NCBI RefSeq assembly: GCF_900217905.1
Contig: NZ_OBMO01000010.1
Coordinates: 62,001 to 126,000 of the forward strand
Direction: 5' to 3'
Length of the DNA: 64,000 bases
DNA from: Alloalcanivorax xenomutans
GTDB lineage: Bacteria; Pseudomonadota; Gammaproteobacteria; Pseudomonadales; Alcanivoracaceae
Shown here piece after piece: positions 37,767 to 45,835 of this stretch. The notes beneath the pieces are model-generated. The model was not told where the DNA came from. It saw only the letters and a program-made list of their open reading frames with translations, and did not search any database. Position numbers and translations under genes: made by a program. How positions within the stretch are numbered: position 1 is the stretch's first letter; each line of letters begins with the position of its first letter.

Positions 37767-37789
37767 TTTAATTTATATTTTTATATATT
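37767..37789. promoter_or_regulatory. AT-only operator/promoter region upstream of bigR
   Basis: A run of 23 bases containing only A and T lies 23 to 45 bases upstream of the chosen bigR start, in an otherwise GC-rich genome. BigR-type repressors bind AT-rich palindromes overlapping their own promoter. The symmetry here is imperfect, so the exact operator half-sites are not fixed. Confidence 0.6.
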
Positions 37790-37854
37790 GTATGGCAAGA
37801 AATCATCGCGACACGAGCCTGCCGGCCGCCACGGGAAGTAACCGCGAGGACCAT

Positions 37855-37878
37855 AAAAAAGGGCACCCGAAGGTGCCC
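37855..37878 (-). terminator. Rho-independent terminator after the amidase gene
   Basis: On the minus strand a 7-bp stem (GGGCACC / GGTGCCC) with a TTCG tetraloop is followed by six T residues. It lies 30 bp after the amidase stop and isolates that gene from the bigR operon promoter. Confidence 0.93.
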
Positions 37879-37908
37879 CTGTCCCGGAAACCCCGGGAAA
37901 AGTCATCG

Positions 37909-39582
37909 TCAAAGCTCTGGCGTGAACGTCGGCGGTTGGCGGGGGTGTACCTGCTCCTGATAGCCGTAGGCGATTTTGATCAGGGTCGGCTCGGCGTATT
38001 CCCGCCCCAGCATCTCCATGCCAATGGGTTGTGCCGGATCCAGATTGGTGGCCATGCCGGCGGGCAGCGTCAGCGCCGGGAACTGGGAAAACGGGCTCAG
38101 CCGGTTGTTGCTGCCAGCACTGGGGCTGCCCCCGAGATCACCGGCCAGACCGGTCATGGTCGGGTACAGCAGCACATCGTAAGGCTGGCCCAGGCTGTTG
38201 CCGACGGCGTCCACGTTATCCAGCGCCCGCATCAGCCGCTCGCGCACGAATACCGGGCGTTCCACCGTGTTCTTGGTGTACACCGCCTGTTGTTCCGGGG
38301 TGAGGTTGTCCAGATCGATGGTGCCGCGATATTCCAGGCTGCTCTGGTAGTTGGGCAGGTAGCCGCCGCTGTCCAGGAGCCCCTGGTAGGTCTGGATGTG
38401 ACCGTCCATGACGTTGACCCAGCTGTTCAGGTAAGCGACCAGATCATGCTGGAACTCATAGCTGGACATGGAAGAGTAGTCGCCGAGGATGGTGCTCAGA
38501 TCATCGACGGTAACATCTTCCACCGTGGCGCCGGCGGCTTCCATGGCGGCCAGCGCCTCTTCCATCACCGCGTTGACGGTTTCGTTCTCGCCGAACAAGT
38601 CCCGCACCACACCGATACGGGCGCCATTCAGACCATTGGCGTCCAGATAATCCGTGTAGGTGTCCGGAACACCGGTAATGCTTTTGTACTCCTCCTCACT
38701 GGTCATCAAGGGCGCGTCGATCTCAAAGCTGATGCGCTGATTGGCGTGGGGTGAATCATCGAAGCCAACCATGGCATCCATCATCAAGGCGCAATCTTCC
38801 ACCGTGCGGCACATGGGGCCACCGGTATCTTGCCAGGACGCCAGCGGCATGATCCCATCCTGGCTCACCAGCTTCAGCGATGGGCGAATGCCCACCAAGC
38901 CACCCAGACTGGAGGGCACCCGGATGGAACCGCCGGTGTCACTGCCAGTACCCATCATCGCCAGACTGGCGGCAATGGCGGAGCCAGTGCCGCTGGACGA
39001 ACCGCCCGCGCCCTTGCTCTGGTCATAGGCGTTTTTGACCAACCCGCGAACCGAGCTGGCGCCCGTGTAGCCGAACGCGAACTCATCCATGTTGGCCTTG
39101 CCGATGATGATGGCGCCGGCTTCGCGCAGACGGCGGATGGTGTAGGCGTCTTCCAGCGGCCGGTTGTACTGGAAGGCGATCGCGCCGCCCGTGGTCGGCA
39201 TCTGTTTGGTGTTGAAGTTGTCCTTCGGCAGCACCGGCACACAATAGAGAGGGCCATCGATGCCGGTTACCTCGAAGTTCAGATCTTTTTCCCGGGCTTC
39301 GAACAACGCATCCGGGTTGATGTTGACGACACTGCGCAACTCGGTTTCGGTACCGTCGTCGTCATAAGCATGGATACGATCGATATAGCCCTGGATGACT
39401 TCTTCACAGGTAACACCGCCAGTCTCCAACGAGGTGTGCAGACTGCTTACCGTGGCTTCAACATAGGAAAACGGTACCGGCTCCACTACCGGCGGAGCAG
39501 AATCACTGCTGGAGGAGCCGCCACAGCCGGCAAGTACGGCAAGCGATAAGGCGGTAACCGCGAACAATCTGGTTTTGATCAT
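37909..39582 (-). CDS. Amidase-signature family lipoprotein
   Basis: Amidase of 557 residues with a lipoprotein signal (MIKTRLFAVTALSLAVLAGC, Cys 20) followed by a Ser-rich linker. The catalytic Ser-cisSer-Lys triad is present: Lys in VLPKDNFN, cis-Ser in GGSSSGTGSA, nucleophile Ser in GSDTGGSIRVPSS. Most amidase-signature enzymes are cytosolic, so this one is likely an envelope-anchored hydrolase of exogenous amides or peptides; the substrate is unknown. The ATG at 39582 is chosen for the signal peptide. A terminator follows 30 bp after the stop. Confidence 0.9.
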   Translation of the reverse strand: MIKTRLFAVTALSLAVLAGCGGSSSSDSAPPVVEPVPFSYVEATVSSLHTSLETGGVTCEEVIQGYIDRIHAYDDDGTETELRSVVNINPDALFEAREKDLNFEVTGIDGPLYCVPVLPKDNFNTKQMPTTGGAIAFQYNRPLEDAYTIRRLREAGAIIIGKANMDEFAFGYTGASSVRGLVKNAYDQSKGAGGSSSGTGSAIAASLAMMGTGSDTGGSIRVPSSLGGLVGIRPSLKLVSQDGIMPLASWQDTGGPMCRTVEDCALMMDAMVGFDDSPHANQRISFEIDAPLMTSEEEYKSITGVPDTYTDYLDANGLNGARIGVVRDLFGENETVNAVMEEALAAMEAAGATVEDVTVDDLSTILGDYSSMSSYEFQHDLVAYLNSWVNVMDGHIQTYQGLLDSGGYLPNYQSSLEYRGTIDLDNLTPEQQAVYTKNTVERPVFVRERLMRALDNVDAVGNSLGQPYDVLLYPTMTGLAGDLGGSPSAGSNNRLSPFSQFPALTLPAGMATNLDPAQPIGMEMLGREYAEPTLIKIAYGYQEQVHPRQPPTFTPEL

Positions 39583-39756
39583 GGAAACATCCCCATTTCC
39601 CTCTGTACGGTTCAACACATATCCCTGAATAAAAGGGCCCGGGACCTGCAACCGGCCCCGGGCAAACTCCTGTCGCGTTGCCTGTCCAGGAATCAAGAGC
39701 CGTGCCAGATTTTCCAATGTTCACAAAAATACCCGCGAGAATGCGGAAATAGTGGA

Positions 39757-39782
39757 TGCTCACGTACTACAAAGTACGAGCA
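39757..39782. other. Imperfect hairpin in the rsmE-amidase gap
   Basis: Arms TGCTCACGTACT and AGTACGAGCA pair with a 2-base bulge around a 4-base loop. It lies in the 292-bp gap between rsmE and the amidase gene. It may end the rsmE transcript or be part of the amidase promoter region; no T tract follows. Nothing else gene-like is seen in the gap. Confidence 0.4.
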
Positions 39783-39853
39783 CACCAATCATGAGGTACA
39801 CCACCTATGAAAGAGCGCACAAAAATGGGAGGGGCGGCGCACTAACTTCGAGC

Positions 39854-39863
39854 GGGGGGGGGG
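39854..39863. repeat. Homopolymeric tract of ten G
   Basis: Ten consecutive G residues lie 12 bp beyond the rsmE stop codon and about 270 bp before the amidase start. Such tracts can change length by slippage; a functional effect is not shown. Confidence 0.6.
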
Positions 39864-39874
39864 AGCCGGGGTGG

Positions 39875-40600
39875 TCAGGATAACCAGGCCCACAAGGCGG
39901 CCAACAGCGCCACCGGCGCGGTTTCCGCGCGTAATACCCGGTTGCCGAGGGCAAAGGCGGAAAAGCCGGCGTCGAAAGCGCTTTCGAGTTCGTCGTCATC
40001 GAACCCGCCTTCCGGGCCGGTGAGCAAGGTCAGCTCGCTCTGCGCGGTCAGGCGGTGGCGGGAAAAAGGCTCACTGCCCGGATGAGCAATCAGTTTAAGC
40101 CCGGGCAGCGGTCCGGCCAGCCAGCTGTTCAAGGGCATCGCGGTGAGAATCTCGGGCGGCCGGTTAAGGCCGCACTGCTCGCAGGCGCTGATCGCCACCT
40201 GCCGCCAATGCTCACGCTTTTTCTCCTGACGTTCGCCTTTCAGGCGGACTTCGCAACGGGCGGTATCCAGAATCTGGATACGGGCAACGCCCAACTCGGT
40301 GGCTTTCTGGATGGCGTAATCCATGCGCTCGCCTTTGATCATCGGCAACCCCAGGGTCACCGCCAGCGGTGGCGTGCGTTCCACCGGATCGTGGGCCAGG
40401 GGCAACACCTCCACGGTTTTCTTGTCCACCGCGACGAGGCGGGCCCGCCATTCGCCTCCCCGGCCGTTGAACAGCACCACCTCCTCTCCCTTGCTCATGC
40501 GCAACACCCGGGCGATATGCTGGCTGGGGCTGGCGCCCAGCTGGCAGGGCCGGTCGAGGTGAAAGTCCTGGTCATCGAAGAATCGGCGCATTGAGGGCAT
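39875..40600 (-). CDS. rsmE: 16S rRNA (uracil-1498-N3)-methyltransferase
   Basis: SPOUT-class methyltransferase of 241 residues modifying U1498 in the small-subunit rRNA. The N-terminal PUA-like part has RFFDDQDFHLDRPCQLGASPSQHIARVLRMSKGEEVVLFNGRGGEW; the knotted SAM-binding part has TLLTGPEGGFDDDELESA and ALGNRVLRAETAPVALLAAL. Either ATG at 40600 or the one three codons later could be the start. It is divergent from the nfeD gene. Confidence 0.94.
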   Translation of the reverse strand: MPSMRRFFDDQDFHLDRPCQLGASPSQHIARVLRMSKGEEVVLFNGRGGEWRARLVAVDKKTVEVLPLAHDPVERTPPLAVTLGLPMIKGERMDYAIQKATELGVARIQILDTARCEVRLKGERQEKKREHWRQVAISACEQCGLNRPPEILTAMPLNSWLAGPLPGLKLIAHPGSEPFSRHRLTAQSELTLLTGPEGGFDDDELESAFDAGFSAFALGNRVLRAETAPVALLAALWAWLS

Positions 40601-40716
40601 CGGCGGATCCGTTAAAACGAGGGCGGTTTTTGCGGTGCGCCTAGGCTACCATAGGGCACTTGTCAGGGGCGTCATTTCGCCGCCAAAAGCACACCGATTA
40701 CAAGGGATTGAAACCT

Positions 40717-41178
40717 ATGCCGGAATACAGTTACTGGATCATTCTCGGGTTGATTCTGATCATCGCGGAGTTTTTGATCTCCGGGCTGCTGACCATTTTT
40801 CTCGGTCTGGCGGCGGTGATCGTCGGCATCCTGGTGTTTTTTGGTGTTCTCAATGACCTGACCTGGGAAATCACCACCTTCGCCGTCATCAGCCTGCTGT
40901 TGCTGGTGGGAGCGCGGCGCTATTTGCGCGCCTGGCTGTTCGGACGCGAGGCCCAGTCCAAATCCATTGAGGACAGCGCTGGCCTGATCGGCTCCCGCGC
41001 CACCGTGGATCAGGATTTCGTGGACGGTATCGGCGCGGTACGATACCGCGGCGCCCGCTGGCAAGCGCAATCGCCAGTGGCCTTGAAGGCCGGGGAGATG
41101 GTGCGCATCACCAAACATGATGGACTCTGGCTCACGGTCGAGCCCTGGTCCAGCACTTCAACCGACAAGCAACCGTAA
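40717..41178 (+). CDS. NfeD-like membrane protein (YbbK-type partner of SPFH protein)
   Basis: Membrane protein of 153 residues with two or three N-terminal helices (YWIILGLILIIAEFLISGLLTIFLGLAAVIVGILVFFGVL, then TTFAVISLLLLVGA). A C-terminal OB-fold NfeD domain follows (GLIGSRATVDQDFVDGIGAVRYRGARWQAQS). It precedes the SPFH gene by 10 bp; such pairs form membrane microdomain complexes, with NfeD capping the SPFH cage. The ATG at 40717 is preferred (AAGGGA upstream) over an earlier in-frame one. Confidence 0.9.
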   Translation: MPEYSYWIILGLILIIAEFLISGLLTIFLGLAAVIVGILVFFGVLNDLTWEITTFAVISLLLLVGARRYLRAWLFGREAQSKSIEDSAGLIGSRATVDQDFVDGIGAVRYRGARWQAQSPVALKAGEMVRITKHDGLWLTVEPWSSTSTDKQP

Positions 41179-41188
41179 GGATTACATT

Positions 41189-42148
41189 ATGCAAGGATTG
41201 ATTATTTCCGCACTGATCGCCATCGGCGTCATCGTGCTGCTGGGGATGACCATTCGTATCGTTCCGCAACGGAACGTCTACGTGGTGGAACGGCTCGGTA
41301 AGTACCGCACCTCTCTGGAAGCGGGCATGCATATTCTCATGCCGTTCATCGATAAAGTGGCCTACAAACATTCCCTGAAGGAAATCGTGCGCGACGTGCC
41401 ACGCCAGAGTTGTATCACCAAGGACAACATCGAAGTCTCCATCGACGGCGTCATGTACCTGCAGGTGGTCGATCCCAAATCCGCCAGTTACGGCGTGGAC
41501 GACTATGTCATGGCTGCCCAGCAGCTGGCGCAAACCACGCTGCGTTCGGTGATCGGTAAGATCGACCTGGACAAGACCTTCGAGGAACGCTCCGAAATCA
41601 ATATGGAAGTGGTCCAGGCGGTGGACGAAGCGGCCCAGCCCTGGGGCGTGAAGGTTCTGCGTTACGAGGTGGCGGACATCAATCTGCCGGCCTCGATCAA
41701 GGACGCCATGGAGAAACAGGTCCGCGCCGAGCGGGAACGCCGTGCGGTGGTGGCGGAGTCCGAAGGGGATCGTCAGGCCGCGATCAACCGTTCCGAGGGT
41801 GACCGCCAGGCGGCGATCAACCGCTCCGAGGGTGAGAAGCAGGAGATGATCAACATCTCCGAAGGTGAAAAGATGAAGCAAATCAACGAGGCGGAAGGTC
41901 GCGCCCGGCAGATCGAACTGATCGCCCAGGCCACCGCCACCGGTTTGCGTGAGGTGGCCACGGCGGTGAAGGAAGACGGCGGCGAGGAAGCCGTCAGCCT
42001 GCGCATCGCCGAACAGTACGTGAGCGCCTTCGAGAAACTGGCGAAGGAGTCCACCACACTGCTGCTGCCGTCCAATCTGAGCGATGTCGGCGGCACCGTC
42101 GCCGGTCTGCAAAAAGTACTGAAGACCATCGACAGAACCCAGCCCTGA
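41189..42148 (+). CDS. qmcA: SPFH/Band 7 domain protein (QmcA/stomatin-like)
   Basis: Inner-membrane protein of 319 residues: an N-terminal anchor (about 1-22), SPFH domain (about 25-190: VPQRNVYVVERLGKYRTSLEAGMHILMPFIDKV) and a coiled coil with 11-residue repeats (SEGDRQAAINR twice, then SEGEKQEMINI and SEGEKMKQINE). A final hydrophobic LPSNLSDVG region follows. These proteins form large membrane cages and influence protease or membrane-domain function. TAAGG precedes the ATG at 41189. It is coupled to nfeD (10-bp gap), and the YheT gene follows within 3 bp. Confidence 0.93.
   Translation: MQGLIISALIAIGVIVLLGMTIRIVPQRNVYVVERLGKYRTSLEAGMHILMPFIDKVAYKHSLKEIVRDVPRQSCITKDNIEVSIDGVMYLQVVDPKSASYGVDDYVMAAQQLAQTTLRSVIGKIDLDKTFEERSEINMEVVQAVDEAAQPWGVKVLRYEVADINLPASIKDAMEKQVRAERERRAVVAESEGDRQAAINRSEGDRQAAINRSEGEKQEMINISEGEKMKQINEAEGRARQIELIAQATATGLREVATAVKEDGGEEAVSLRIAEQYVSAFEKLAKESTTLLLPSNLSDVGGTVAGLQKVLKTIDRTQP
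41759..41923 (+). repeat. 33-bp coding repeat in the SPFH gene
   Basis: Units start near 41759, 41792, 41825, 41858 and 41891, each encoding an 11-residue (hendecad) coiled-coil unit beginning SEG or AEG. The first two units are identical in protein and nearly so in DNA, suggesting recent duplication or gene conversion. Confidence 0.8.
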
Positions 42149-42150
42149 GC

Positions 42151-43161
42151 ATGACTTCCGCCGCTTTTCGGGCCCCCTGGTGGGCCCGTTCCCCTCATCT
42201 GCAAACTCTGTGGGGGCCGCTGTTGCGCCGTACCGGAGCACCGGCACGGCGGCGGGAGACGCTGCCGCTGGCGGATGGCGATTATCTGCTGCTGGACTGG
42301 TGCGGCCCGGCACCGGACGGCCAGCTTCCGGTCTTACTGCTCCAGCACGGCCTGTCCGGTTCCAGTGATTCGCACTACATCATCGGTATCCAACGGCGTC
42401 TGCTCGCTCTCGGCCTGCCTTCAGTGGCGGCCAATGGCCGTGGCGCCCTGGTTCCCAATGACACCGCCAGGTCTTACCACGCCGGGGAGATCGATGATCT
42501 CAACGCGGTGATCGAGCACGTCCATGCACGCGCCAAGGGGGCACCGGTACTAGCGCTCGGCGTTTCCCTGGGAGCCTCACGCCTGCTCAACTGGCTGGCC
42601 CTGGCGGATTCCGGCAAGCTGGCCGGCGCCCTGGCGATCTGCGCGCCGTTGCAACTGGCGAACAGTGCCGACCACATGGATCAGGGCTTCTCGCGCATCT
42701 ATCGCAATCATCTGATCAAAGCCCTGCTCGCTACCCTGGATGCCCAGGAACGGCATCTGCACGAGGTAAACCCCGAGCAAGCGGCGATCCTGGCGGGCCT
42801 CGACCGCACCGGCATCCGCTCTTTCTGGGACTTTGACGGGCGGATCGTCGCGCCTTTGTACGGCTTTCGCGATGCCGCCGACTACTACGCTAAGTGCTCC
42901 GCCGGGACACGCCTCGGCGCCATTGACACTCCCACCTGGCTACTCCAGGCCCGGGACGATCCCTTCATGACCGAGGCCAGCCTGCCCCGGCAACAGGATC
43001 TCAGTGACGCGGTGACGTTGGAAGTGGCCGAACACGGCGGCCATGTGGGGTTTGTTCAAGGTTCGATCCGGCGCCCTCATTATTGGCTGGAGCAACGGGC
43101 CGAGGTGTTCGTCCGCGCGTTTTCATCTGATCATCAAAGCGTATCGGCCGCTGCCGGCTGA
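42151..43161 (+). CDS. yheT: Alpha/beta hydrolase, YheT family
   Basis: Predicted esterase-type hydrolase of 336 residues. The family N-terminus APWWARSPHLQTLWGPLLRR, oxyanion region LLLQHGLSGSSDSHY, nucleophile elbow LGVSLGASRLLNWLA (Ser), acid LLQARDDPFM and His in VAEHGGHVGFVQ are all visible. YheT proteins have no firmly established substrate. The ATG begins 2 bp after the SPFH stop, so it is in the nfeD-qmcA operon. It is convergent with the next permease gene, with a 26-bp gap. Confidence 0.93.
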   Translation: MTSAAFRAPWWARSPHLQTLWGPLLRRTGAPARRRETLPLADGDYLLLDWCGPAPDGQLPVLLLQHGLSGSSDSHYIIGIQRRLLALGLPSVAANGRGALVPNDTARSYHAGEIDDLNAVIEHVHARAKGAPVLALGVSLGASRLLNWLALADSGKLAGALAICAPLQLANSADHMDQGFSRIYRNHLIKALLATLDAQERHLHEVNPEQAAILAGLDRTGIRSFWDFDGRIVAPLYGFRDAADYYAKCSAGTRLGAIDTPTWLLQARDDPFMTEASLPRQQDLSDAVTLEVAEHGGHVGFVQGSIRRPHYWLEQRAEVFVRAFSSDHQSVSAAAG

Positions 43162-43187
43162 ACGCCATCAACGGCGAAGAGATGACC

Positions 43188-44507
43188 TCACGGCATCAAC
43201 ATCACGGTAAGCAAAGCGGCCAGCCCGCCGCTCAACACCAGCCAGCAGGCGGACAACCCCAGGTTCCAGCGGAACGCGGCGACCCGGGCGTCGTAGCCGG
43301 TGAGCCGTTCCATCAATAGCGAATTGGCGGAATAGGGTGTCCCCGTGGCGCACTGGGCCCAGCCACTGACGATGGCCAGCCCCAGACCGACATACGCTTC
43401 CGGCGGCCATACCGGCCCCATCACGCCGCCGGCCAAAGTACCCATTATGATCGGGTTGAGTCCGAGCTGGCCGCCACCGAAGAACAGAAACGGCACCACG
43501 AAGGCCACCAGAGGGTAACCCCAGTCCGGTAGCGAGAACGCCTCCCCCAGAGAATGCAGCACCAGCAAACTGATCAGCGCGCCCAGAAACGATGAGCCGC
43601 CCATGATCACCACTTCGTTGGCCAGCGGCGCCATGGTCGGCAGCGATACCCGTTCCCCGCGCCAGCGCTCGCGCACCATCAGCAGGATGACCGCGATCAG
43701 GCAGCTCAGAGTGACCGCTTTCGAGTAACGCAAATCCAGCAGACCGTTGAACAGCAGCGTCACCATCCAGATCGCGGTGACCACCGCGCCGAAGCGCAGC
43801 CAAGGCATCAGCATACTGTCTTTACGGTCGTCGCCGCCGACCGGTTTTTCCGCCTCCCGGAACAAAGCACCGCTGGCCAGATAGATCATCGCCAGCGGCA
43901 CGCTGATCGCCAGCAACTCCCAGGAATGCAGACCCACGAGGTAGGTCAGGGTGGTGACCACGGAGATCGACAGCGGGGAGAACATTGGCGAGGCACCATA
44001 GCCACGCAGCACACCACGGGCGGCGTTGCGCGCCATGGCCGAATCGCCATGGCTCCGCACCTGTTGGTCGACCATCGAGCCGATCAGCCCCACCGAACCG
44101 AAGTTGAGCGGCACGGAAAGGAAGGCCGTGCCAAAAGTGATGCTGTAATAGCGGGGCAGGGGCCGGCCGCTGAACAGGCCGGCGGAAATCCGCTTCAGAT
44201 CCGGCGAGCGGCCCAGTACCGCCGCCAACAGCATCATGATAACGATCAGGGCGGTCAGGCGAATCATGGCGGTGGCGGCCAGCACCAAGGAGTGCGGCGC
44301 CACCAACAGCGCCGCCAGCAATGACAGCAGCACCAGCGTCAACAGACCCCGCGCCACCATCCGCAGCTCACCCCAGGCCAGGGTCACCGCCACCAGCGCG
44401 GCGGCGGTGCCCGCCAGATTCACAGCCGGCCAGGCCGGCAGCAAACCTGCGACCAGGGCCGCGTAGGTCAGCCCCGACCGCCAGCGAAGCCGTGCCGCCG
44501 TCGACAC
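43188..44507 (-). CDS. Uncharacterised polytopic membrane permease
   Basis: Very hydrophobic protein of 439 residues with about ten to twelve helices and no recognised signature. Notable segments are RPLPRYYSITFGTAFLSVPLNFGSVG, GVLRGYGASPMFSPLSISVV and SGWAQCATGTPYSANSLL, which look like re-entrant or substrate-binding stretches in two halves, as in ion-transporter-superfamily carriers. It begins 1 bp after the CoA-transferase B gene and is the last gene of that operon. This suggests transport of the same organic acid or its product. The family is not identified with confidence. Confidence 0.65.
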   Translation of the reverse strand: MSTAARLRWRSGLTYAALVAGLLPAWPAVNLAGTAAALVAVTLAWGELRMVARGLLTLVLLSLLAALLVAPHSLVLAATAMIRLTALIVIMMLLAAVLGRSPDLKRISAGLFSGRPLPRYYSITFGTAFLSVPLNFGSVGLIGSMVDQQVRSHGDSAMARNAARGVLRGYGASPMFSPLSISVVTTLTYLVGLHSWELLAISVPLAMIYLASGALFREAEKPVGGDDRKDSMLMPWLRFGAVVTAIWMVTLLFNGLLDLRYSKAVTLSCLIAVILLMVRERWRGERVSLPTMAPLANEVVIMGGSSFLGALISLLVLHSLGEAFSLPDWGYPLVAFVVPFLFFGGGQLGLNPIIMGTLAGGVMGPVWPPEAYVGLGLAIVSGWAQCATGTPYSANSLLMERLTGYDARVAAFRWNLGLSACWLVLSGGLAALLTVMLMP

Positions 44508-44508
44508 G

Positions 44509-45153
44509 TCAGCTCAGCGCCGGCAACAGCGTCGCGCCGGTCAGCGCCTGCACCTCATCGAAGGTGTTATCACCGTGCAATTGACGTACCCGCAGCCCTT
44601 GGTCGGTCACGTCCAGCACCGCCAGATCGGTGTAGATGCGTTTCACCACGGCGGCGCCGGTCAGCGGATAGTTACAGCTTTCCAGGATCTTCGGCTCACC
44701 GCTCTTGGTGGTGTGGCTCATGATCACGAACACCTGCTTCGCGCCCACCGCAAGATCCATGGCACCACCCACCGCCGGCGGGTAGGTGTCGTTATTGGTG
44801 GCCCAATTGGCCAGATCGCCTTTTTCCGACACCTGGAACGCGCCCAGTACCGCCAAATCCAAGTGACCGCCACGCATCATGGCGAAGGATTCAGCATTGT
44901 CGAAATAGGCGCCGCCGGGCAGCAGCGTGACGAACTGTTTGCCGGCGTTGATCAAATCCGGATCTTCCTCGCCCGGGGCCGGAGCCGGGCCAACACCGAG
45001 GATGCCGTTCTCGCTCTGGTAGATCACCTGCCGGTCGTCGCTGACGTAGTTCGCCACCATGGTGGGCATGCCAATGCCCAGATTCACATAGGCGCCATCG
45101 GGAATATCCTGGGCCACCCGCTCGGCGATCTCCGCCGGTTTAAGCCGCATCAT
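44509..45153 (-). CDS. 3-oxoacid CoA-transferase family, subunit B
   Basis: Catalytic subunit of 214 residues of a class I CoA-transferase (AtoA/ScoB/PcaJ type). The active-site Glu is in the motif QSENGILGVGPAP; GIGMPTMVANYV and GGHLDLAVLGAFQVSEKGDLANW are typical. AAGGAG lies 7 bases before the ATG. It overlaps subunit A by 14 bp. Substrates could be acetoacetate, 3-oxoadipate or another beta-keto or hydroxy acid; the neighbouring TRAP genes point to an imported organic acid. Confidence 0.92.
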   Translation of the reverse strand: MMRLKPAEIAERVAQDIPDGAYVNLGIGMPTMVANYVSDDRQVIYQSENGILGVGPAPAPGEEDPDLINAGKQFVTLLPGGAYFDNAESFAMMRGGHLDLAVLGAFQVSEKGDLANWATNNDTYPPAVGGAMDLAVGAKQVFVIMSHTTKSGEPKILESCNYPLTGAAVVKRIYTDLAVLDVTDQGLRVRQLHGDNTFDEVQALTGATLLPALS

Positions 45154-45823
45154 TCCGCCACTCCTTCTGTGCCACTACCCGATCCACGAAGATACCCGGG
45201 GTCACGATGCATTCCGGGTCGAGATCGCCCACTGCGTCCACCCGCTCCACTTCCGCCACGGTCAACGCGGCGGCGGTGGCCATGGGCGGATTGAAGTTGC
45301 GGCCGGCGGTGTTATAAATCAGGTTGCCCCAGGCATCCGCCCGTTGCGCCTTGATCAGGGCCACGTCAGCGGGCAGAGCGGTTTCCAACACATAGCCGCG
45401 CCCGTTGATCACCTTGGTTTCCTTGCCTTCGGCCAGCCGGGTGCCATAACCGGTGGGCGTATAGAAACCGCCAATGCCGGCGCCGGCGGCGCGGATCCGT
45501 TCCGCCAGAGTGCCCTGGGGCACCAGCTCCAGCTCGATGGCGCCTTCTTCATAGAGACGCTCGAACCACACCGAACCGGCGGAGCGCGGAAACGAACAAA
45601 CGATCTTGCGCACCAGACGATCTTTCAGCAGGGAAGCGATGCCCTCATCGCCCACCCCGGCGTTATTGGAAATCACGGTCAGGTCCCGGGCGCCGTGTTG
45701 GCGCAAGGCCTCGATCAGCTGCAGGGGAAAGCCGGAGCTGCCGAAGCCGCCGATCATCACCGAATCACCGTCCTTGACGTCGGCCACCGCCGACTCGAAG
45801 GAATCCCAAACTTTATTGATCAC
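45140..45823 (-). CDS. 3-oxoacid CoA-transferase family, subunit A
   Basis: Subunit of 227 residues carrying the CoA-binding motif IGGFGSSGFPLQLIEAL, TVISNNAGVGDEGIASLL and the family end SDPECIVTPGIFVDRVV (here starting with Leu-Asp-Pro-Glu). Together with subunit B it transfers CoA from succinyl- or acetyl-CoA to a carboxylic acid. It lies 12 bp downstream of the TRAP permease gene, so uptake and activation genes are probably co-transcribed. Confidence 0.92.
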   Translation of the reverse strand: MINKVWDSFESAVADVKDGDSVMIGGFGSSGFPLQLIEALRQHGARDLTVISNNAGVGDEGIASLLKDRLVRKIVCSFPRSAGSVWFERLYEEGAIELELVPQGTLAERIRAAGAGIGGFYTPTGYGTRLAEGKETKVINGRGYVLETALPADVALIKAQRADAWGNLIYNTAGRNFNPPMATAAALTVAEVERVDAVGDLDPECIVTPGIFVDRVVAQKEWRNDAA

Positions 45824-45835
45824 GTTCTTTCACCT

